DNA of 64,000 bases from Rhodothermales bacterium (GTDB taxonomy: Bacteria; Bacteroidota; Rhodothermia; Rhodothermales; Bin80): positions 1-64,000 of the forward strand of contig JANQES010000057.1 of NCBI GenBank assembly GCA_028278205.1. Direction: 5' to 3'. Shown piece by piece: positions 60,611 through 64,000 of this stretch. Numbering within the stretch: position 1 is the first letter of the stretch; every line of letters begins with the position of its first letter. The notes below the pieces were generated by a model. It was not told where the DNA came from and made no database searches. It saw only the letters and a list, made by a program, of their open reading frames with translations. A program made the position numbers and the translations under genes.

Positions 60611-62236
60611 ATGCGAACGTACGCTCAGACCTCGAAGGCTGCTCAGGAAACGAAGACCCATAAACCGGCGAAGCACAGCCGGAAGCTTTCCAGGCACGAT
60701 TCGGACGTGCCCGCGACGCTTGACTTACAACAGACGCTTGGAAATCAAGTCGCACAGCGAATCCTACAGGCCCAAACGAGAGACCGCACAGCGCCTGCGG
60801 CAAGCCCGGCATCGCCTGAGCGGGCTTACCGTCTGGACGAGATACCCGCGCCGGCAAGCGAGCTGATCGCGCAGGTCACAGGTTCATCCGGGCAACCCCT
60901 CGACCGAACCACACGCGGGGGCATGGAGGCGCGCTTCGGCCAGGACTTCGGCCAGGTAGCTATTCACAACGACGACCGGGCTGCTGAAGCCGCCCGGCAA
61001 ATCGGTGCGCGGGCCTTTACCATCGGCAACCACATAGCCTTCGGCGAGGGTGAGTACCGCCCCGGCACCGAGGCCGGTCAGCGCCTGCTCTCGCATGAGT
61101 TGACCCACACCCTAGAACAACGAGAGCGGCCCTGGGTTATCCAACGGCAAGCTGTTGAACCGGAAAAAAAACCGGACCCTGCTGTTGCTGCACCAGACCC
61201 GGAACTGGTATTAGGCCAACGGTTGTGGCGGGATTTTCCCGCAGGCGTTCATGTGGTTTTCTACGATGATGGCGACGCCGAACTCACACGGCAGGCTAAA
61301 GCGATAGCCAAACGAGAAAACGCGATTGCCGCCAATAAGAAAAGTTTTTCCGCCGCCGATCTGACGTTTGGCCAGGCGTTTCCTGATTCTACATTTGAAA
61401 TAGGCAGCACCATCCCCAAACTGAGCGCGACGTTGAAAAAAGCAGCGGATAAAGCGGGAAAACCGGCCGGGGTTAAGCCGCTCAAAGATACCGGCCCCTC
61501 ACAGATTCGCCAGTTGACGGTCGTGGCGCATGGCACCGCCACCTGGTGCGGTATCAGTAATAATTTAGCCACCGGAAAAGCACCGGCGCTGATAAAGAAA
61601 ATTGCTTCCAGTTTAACGATGGATGTCGATATTGTGCTTTACGCCTGTAGCGTTGCGCGAGGCGCAAGCGAAAAAGAAAACTGGCGTAAGGGAACCATGG
61701 AAGGCGGGGGCGCAGGCTCCCTCGGTTCGGCCGTTCGCGATGCGCTGGTCGATGCAAAGAAAACGCAGGCCAGTGTGTGGGGCCATACCACGGTAGGGCA
61801 TACCACGAGAAACTGGGCGTTGCGCGTTTTCCATGCCTCGTCAGGCAAGGCGTCGGCAGGGCGATCCTATGCGGGAGATTATGTCTTCAGCACGATCAAT
61901 GAAATTATTGCCCAGATGCAAATCGAACACGCTATTAAAAAAGCAGGCCATTCCATCCCCGATAGCAAACGCAAAAAAGTGGAAGCCAAAATGTCATCTA
62001 AAATCCAGAAGGCCTTCTACGACTGTTATCGCGAAGCCAATAAAAAGGAAACGTATAAAGGGGTCAATTTAGCAACACAAGCACCCTTTTACCCGCTTCA
62101 GGTAGCCCAGGTCATTCACGCGTATTGGAAAAAGACGTTCTGGCCGACACACAAAGCCGCAATCGTCCGTTCTTTGATCAAGGATTTTTCATTACCTAAA
62201 CTACCGGCGCCCAAGGTTCCTCAAAAACAACCTTGA
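60611..62236 (+). CDS. DUF4157 protein with a C-terminal His/Cys (caspase-clan-like) domain
   Basis: A 541-residue protein. Residues 1-95 are a disordered leader (LQQTLGNQVAQRILQAQ). The DUF4157 domain covers about 98-172: GGMEARFGQDFGQVAIHNDD, ARAFTIGNHIAFGEGEY and the HExxH motif HELTH (162-166, in LLSHELTHTLEQ). After a proline-rich link, a second domain has LTVVAHGTATWCG (His307) and VDIVLYACSVARG (Cys346), followed by a Gly-rich loop and VWGHTTVGHTTRNW. A strand-His-Gly and a strand-Ala-Cys 39 residues apart is the layout of clan CD peptidases and DUF4347. The last 120 residues are helical. DUF4157 marks cargo of contractile injection systems and related toxins; no such system is in this window. 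SD AGGAGG before 60611. Confidence 0.8.
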   Translation: MRTYAQTSKAAQETKTHKPAKHSRKLSRHDSDVPATLDLQQTLGNQVAQRILQAQTRDRTAPAASPASPERAYRLDEIPAPASELIAQVTGSSGQPLDRTTRGGMEARFGQDFGQVAIHNDDRAAEAARQIGARAFTIGNHIAFGEGEYRPGTEAGQRLLSHELTHTLEQRERPWVIQRQAVEPEKKPDPAVAAPDPELVLGQRLWRDFPAGVHVVFYDDGDAELTRQAKAIAKRENAIAANKKSFSAADLTFGQAFPDSTFEIGSTIPKLSATLKKAADKAGKPAGVKPLKDTGPSQIRQLTVVAHGTATWCGISNNLATGKAPALIKKIASSLTMDVDIVLYACSVARGASEKENWRKGTMEGGGAGSLGSAVRDALVDAKKTQASVWGHTTVGHTTRNWALRVFHASSGKASAGRSYAGDYVFSTINEIIAQMQIEHAIKKAGHSIPDSKRKKVEAKMSSKIQKAFYDCYREANKKETYKGVNLATQAPFYPLQVAQVIHAYWKKTFWPTHKAAIVRSLIKDFSLPKLPAPKVPQKQP

Positions 62237-62360
62237 TGGCCCATCAAGCTACGAAGACGAGGTAAATCAAACCGCTTTATTGAGTGAAGCGACGCTGGCT
62301 GAAGACTGGAACCGAGCCGAGGAGGATGAAGCATGGCAACATCTTCAGGAGGAGCTGTAG
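62233..62360 (+). pseudogene. Remnant of an antitoxin gene (3' end)
   Basis: In frame with the TAG at 62358-62360, the text ALLSEATLAEDWNRAEEDEA followed by WQHLQEEL is visible from about 62274. LSExxLAxDWxxxEEDEAW is the usual C-terminus of small antitoxins encoded before PemK/MazF-type toxins. The 5' part is missing; it is replaced by the end of the DUF4157 gene. Confidence 0.7.
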
Positions 62361-62398
62361 TCCTCGTCCGTTTTCCCTTCTCAGACTTGACGAGTTTT
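62333..62398 (+). pseudogene. Remnant of a PemK/MazF-type toxin (5' end)
   Basis: ATG 62333, with GAGGAGG before it, opens MATSSGGAVVLVRFPFSDLT, the first strand of MazF/PemK (GDVVLVxFPFSDLT). The similarity stops after about 21 residues; what follows is unrelated. It overlaps the antitoxin remnant by 28 bases, as in intact pairs. The frame continues by chance into the next gene. Confidence 0.75.
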
Positions 62399-62545
62399 GG
62401 TGCGGAAGCATTACGCAGTGGGATAGACATCTGGTGTTACAGGGGCAGGGCGCAACGGCATCACAAAGGGGTGGCAAACAAGCCGCATAGCGTGTACCTT
62501 GGGGGGCATACCCACCGGCGTTTCACTATTAACCACGATGAGATC

Positions 62546-63799
62546 TTGGATCTATTTGCAAAGATTGACCGCATCATGGCTACCGACCTGGGGCAGTATG
62601 CCCGCGTAGCCCATGGCTATCTGACCTACCCCAGCCTCGAAGGCGACATCGGCCCCTGGATGCGCCAGAACGGGCGCGAGGTGCTGGTCTGGTCCCTGAA
62701 TAACTACCTCGGCTTGGCAAACTGGCCGGAAGTGCGGGCAGCCGATGCCCGGGCGGCGGCGCAGTACGGCCTGGCGAGCCCGATGGGCTCGCGGATGCTA
62801 ACCGGAAACAGCCAGGCCCACGAAGCTCTGGAACAGGCCCTGGCCGACTTTATGCAGAAGGAAGATACCTTCCTGCTCAATTATGGGTACCAGGGGTGCG
62901 CCTCGGCCATCGATGCGCTGACCGACCGGCACGACGTCATCGTCTATGACCAACAATCCCATGCCTGCATCGTAGACGGCATGCGCATGAGCACGGCGCA
63001 ACGGTTCGGGTTTCGCCACAACGACCCGGCGCACCTGGAACACCGCCTCGGCCAGGCCCGGGCCATCGTCGAGCGCACGGGCGGGGGCATCCTGATCATC
63101 ACCGAAGGCGTCTTTGGCATGAGTGGAGACCTCGGCGCCCTCGATGGGGTGGTTGCCCTGAAACGGCGCTTTAACGCGCGGCTGCTCGTCGATGATGCGC
63201 ACGGCTTTGGGGTGCTCGGCGAGAACGGCAGGGGCGCAGGGGAACACTTTGGCGTTCAGGACGACATCGACGTGCTCTTTGGCACCTTTGCCAAAGCCAT
63301 GGCGGGCTTCGGGGCTTTCATCTGCGGCGATAAAAAATTGATTCAGTTTCTCAAATATAACATGCGTAGCCAGATCTACGCCAAGTCGCTGTGCCAGCCG
63401 ATGGTCGAGGGCGCCTTGACGCGGCTGGCTTTGATGCGCCAGCATCCTGAACTGCGGCAGCGGCTCTGGCAGATCGCACACCGCCTGCAAGCCGGGCTCC
63501 GGGCGCTAGGCTTCGACCTGGGCACGACGCAATCGCCCGTGACGCCGGTCTACCTGAGTGGCTCGCCGGAGGAGGCCAAGGCCCTCACGCTGCACCTCCG
63601 GCACGAACATAATATTTTCGTATCCGTCGTCGTCTATCCCGCCGTAGACAAAGGGACCATCCTCATCCGGCTGATGCCCACGGCTGCCCATACGGAGGAG
63701 GACGTACAATGCACCCTCGACGCCTTTGCAGAGGTCAAACGACACATGGAGGAGGGACGCTACGACCAGGCGCTCACTTCGGGCGGAGCGGTTGTGTAG
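62546..63799 (+). CDS. Alpha-oxoamine synthase-family PLP enzyme
   Basis: A PLP enzyme of the AONS/KBL/SPT family, 417 residues from TTG 62546 (ATG 62576 is the alternative). Marks: WSLNNYLGLANWPEVRAADA, GSRMLTGNSQAHEALEQALA, DQQSHACIVDGMRMS, the cofactor-binding DDAHGFGVLGENGRGAGEHF and the Lys in FGTFAKAMAGFGAFICG. The enzymes join an amino acid with an acyl-CoA or acyl-ACP. The GYLTYPSLEGDIGPWM start is the type known from Bacteroidota, where related enzymes make sphingoid or sulfonolipid bases (SPT or cysteate acyltransferase); which one is not visible. The open frame to 62333 is a chance fusion with the mazF remnant. Confidence 0.88.
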   Translation: MDLFAKIDRIMATDLGQYARVAHGYLTYPSLEGDIGPWMRQNGREVLVWSLNNYLGLANWPEVRAADARAAAQYGLASPMGSRMLTGNSQAHEALEQALADFMQKEDTFLLNYGYQGCASAIDALTDRHDVIVYDQQSHACIVDGMRMSTAQRFGFRHNDPAHLEHRLGQARAIVERTGGGILIITEGVFGMSGDLGALDGVVALKRRFNARLLVDDAHGFGVLGENGRGAGEHFGVQDDIDVLFGTFAKAMAGFGAFICGDKKLIQFLKYNMRSQIYAKSLCQPMVEGALTRLALMRQHPELRQRLWQIAHRLQAGLRALGFDLGTTQSPVTPVYLSGSPEEAKALTLHLRHEHNIFVSVVVYPAVDKGTILIRLMPTAAHTEEDVQCTLDAFAEVKRHMEEGRYDQALTSGGAVV

Positions 63800-63809
63800 A
63801 CCGTCCGCC

Positions 63810-64000
63810 TCAACTCGTGCTCTCGCCTTCGACCCATTGCACGGCATGCTGCATCAACTCGGCGGCGGTCTTGAGGTTGAGCTTGTCTTTGATACGCGCC
63901 CGGTACGATTCGACGGTCTTGACCGACAGGTGGAGGCGTTCGGCGATCTCGCGCGTGCCCAGGCCGCGCCCGGTCAGTTCGAAGACTTCGAGTTCGCGGT
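63810..64000 (-). CDS. LuxR-type response regulator, C-terminal end only
   Basis: The minus strand encodes, up to the window edge, [40 protein letters not shown] and [22 protein letters not shown]-stop. This is a complete LuxR/FixJ DNA-binding helix-turn-helix (residues of the recognition helix in [12 protein letters not shown]). The N-terminal part, probably a receiver, is outside the window. The last 31 bases of the gene are repeated at 60393-60423. Confidence 0.92.
   Translation of the reverse strand, partial: RELEVFELTGRGLGTREIAERLHLSVKTVESYRARIKDKLNLKTAAELMQHAVQWVEGESTS

Noticed and set aside
60611-63799. A local contractile injection system around the DUF4157 gene
   Set aside because: No sheath, tube, baseplate or AAA+ gene is visible between 59023 and 64000; only the cargo-type protein is present.

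Overview
The window looks like a chromosome segment of a GC-rich Bacteroidota-type bacterium, most likely Rhodothermota (Rhodothermales). The grounds are two secreted proteins with type IX secretion C-terminal domains (22249-26700, 43278-44951), a TonB transducer, several outer-membrane barrel proteins, Bacteroidota-like alpha-oxoamine synthase and tyrosine-catabolism genes, and many genes without a Shine-Dalgarno site. This is inference from gene content; no rRNA or tRNA gene was seen.

Layout. 1-9000: end of a TPR protein, an acyl-ACP thioesterase, a 7TM SpoIIE-type phosphatase, a barrel protein, an AcuI-like reductase, TonB and a lipoprotein. 8549-11676: an Lrp/AsnC regulator divergent from hpd and hmgA (tyrosine to maleylacetoacetate). 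11892-16501: a PIN-domain toxin with a small helical partner, a small membrane protein, a MacB/FtsX-type permease and two small acidic proteins (one DUF1877). 16652-20704: an Eis-like acetyltransferase, a VKOR-thioredoxin fusion, clpS and pncA. 20972-32956: a long minus-strand block with a barrel protein, a 1483-residue T9SS-secreted beta-propeller protein, two CsgG/TPR proteins, a PEGA-domain Ser/Thr kinase and a PP2C phosphatase. 33332-37268: a hybrid histidine kinase, a lone receiver and a globin. 37598-44951: phospholipase D/cardiolipin synthase, an Acg-type nitroreductase, tryptophanase, a DinB-like secreted protein and a T9SS propeller protein. 45101-51494: DUF1611 P-loop protein, M20 peptidase, flavin reductase, GH3 hydrolase, a TetR regulator with a clear palindromic operator, and a YwaF-like membrane protein. 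51640-59022: a Phd-like antitoxin with an unusual partner, a Ca2+-type P-ATPase and four tandem double-domain universal stress proteins. 59100-62500 is AT-richer and looks acquired: an unknown membrane protein, an orphan antitoxin-like gene, a DUF4157 protein with a caspase-clan-like His/Cys pair, and a broken MazF-type toxin-antitoxin module. The window ends with an alpha-oxoamine synthase and the C-terminus of a LuxR regulator.

The most unusual property is between the genes. More than fifteen intergenic gaps carry palindromes whose arms are degenerate tandem repeats, mostly of 7 bases (for example TTTTGGA, GTCATGA, GGTCACT, CCAGAAT, CACGTTT), with a different word at each locus. They run right up to start and stop codons, and several stop codons lie inside a repeat unit. 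Some enclose a terminator-like GC hairpin. They occur in convergent, divergent and co-directional gaps alike. A direct repeat of the luxR 3' end (60393 and 63808) brackets the block with the DUF4157 gene and resembles the footprint of an integration event.
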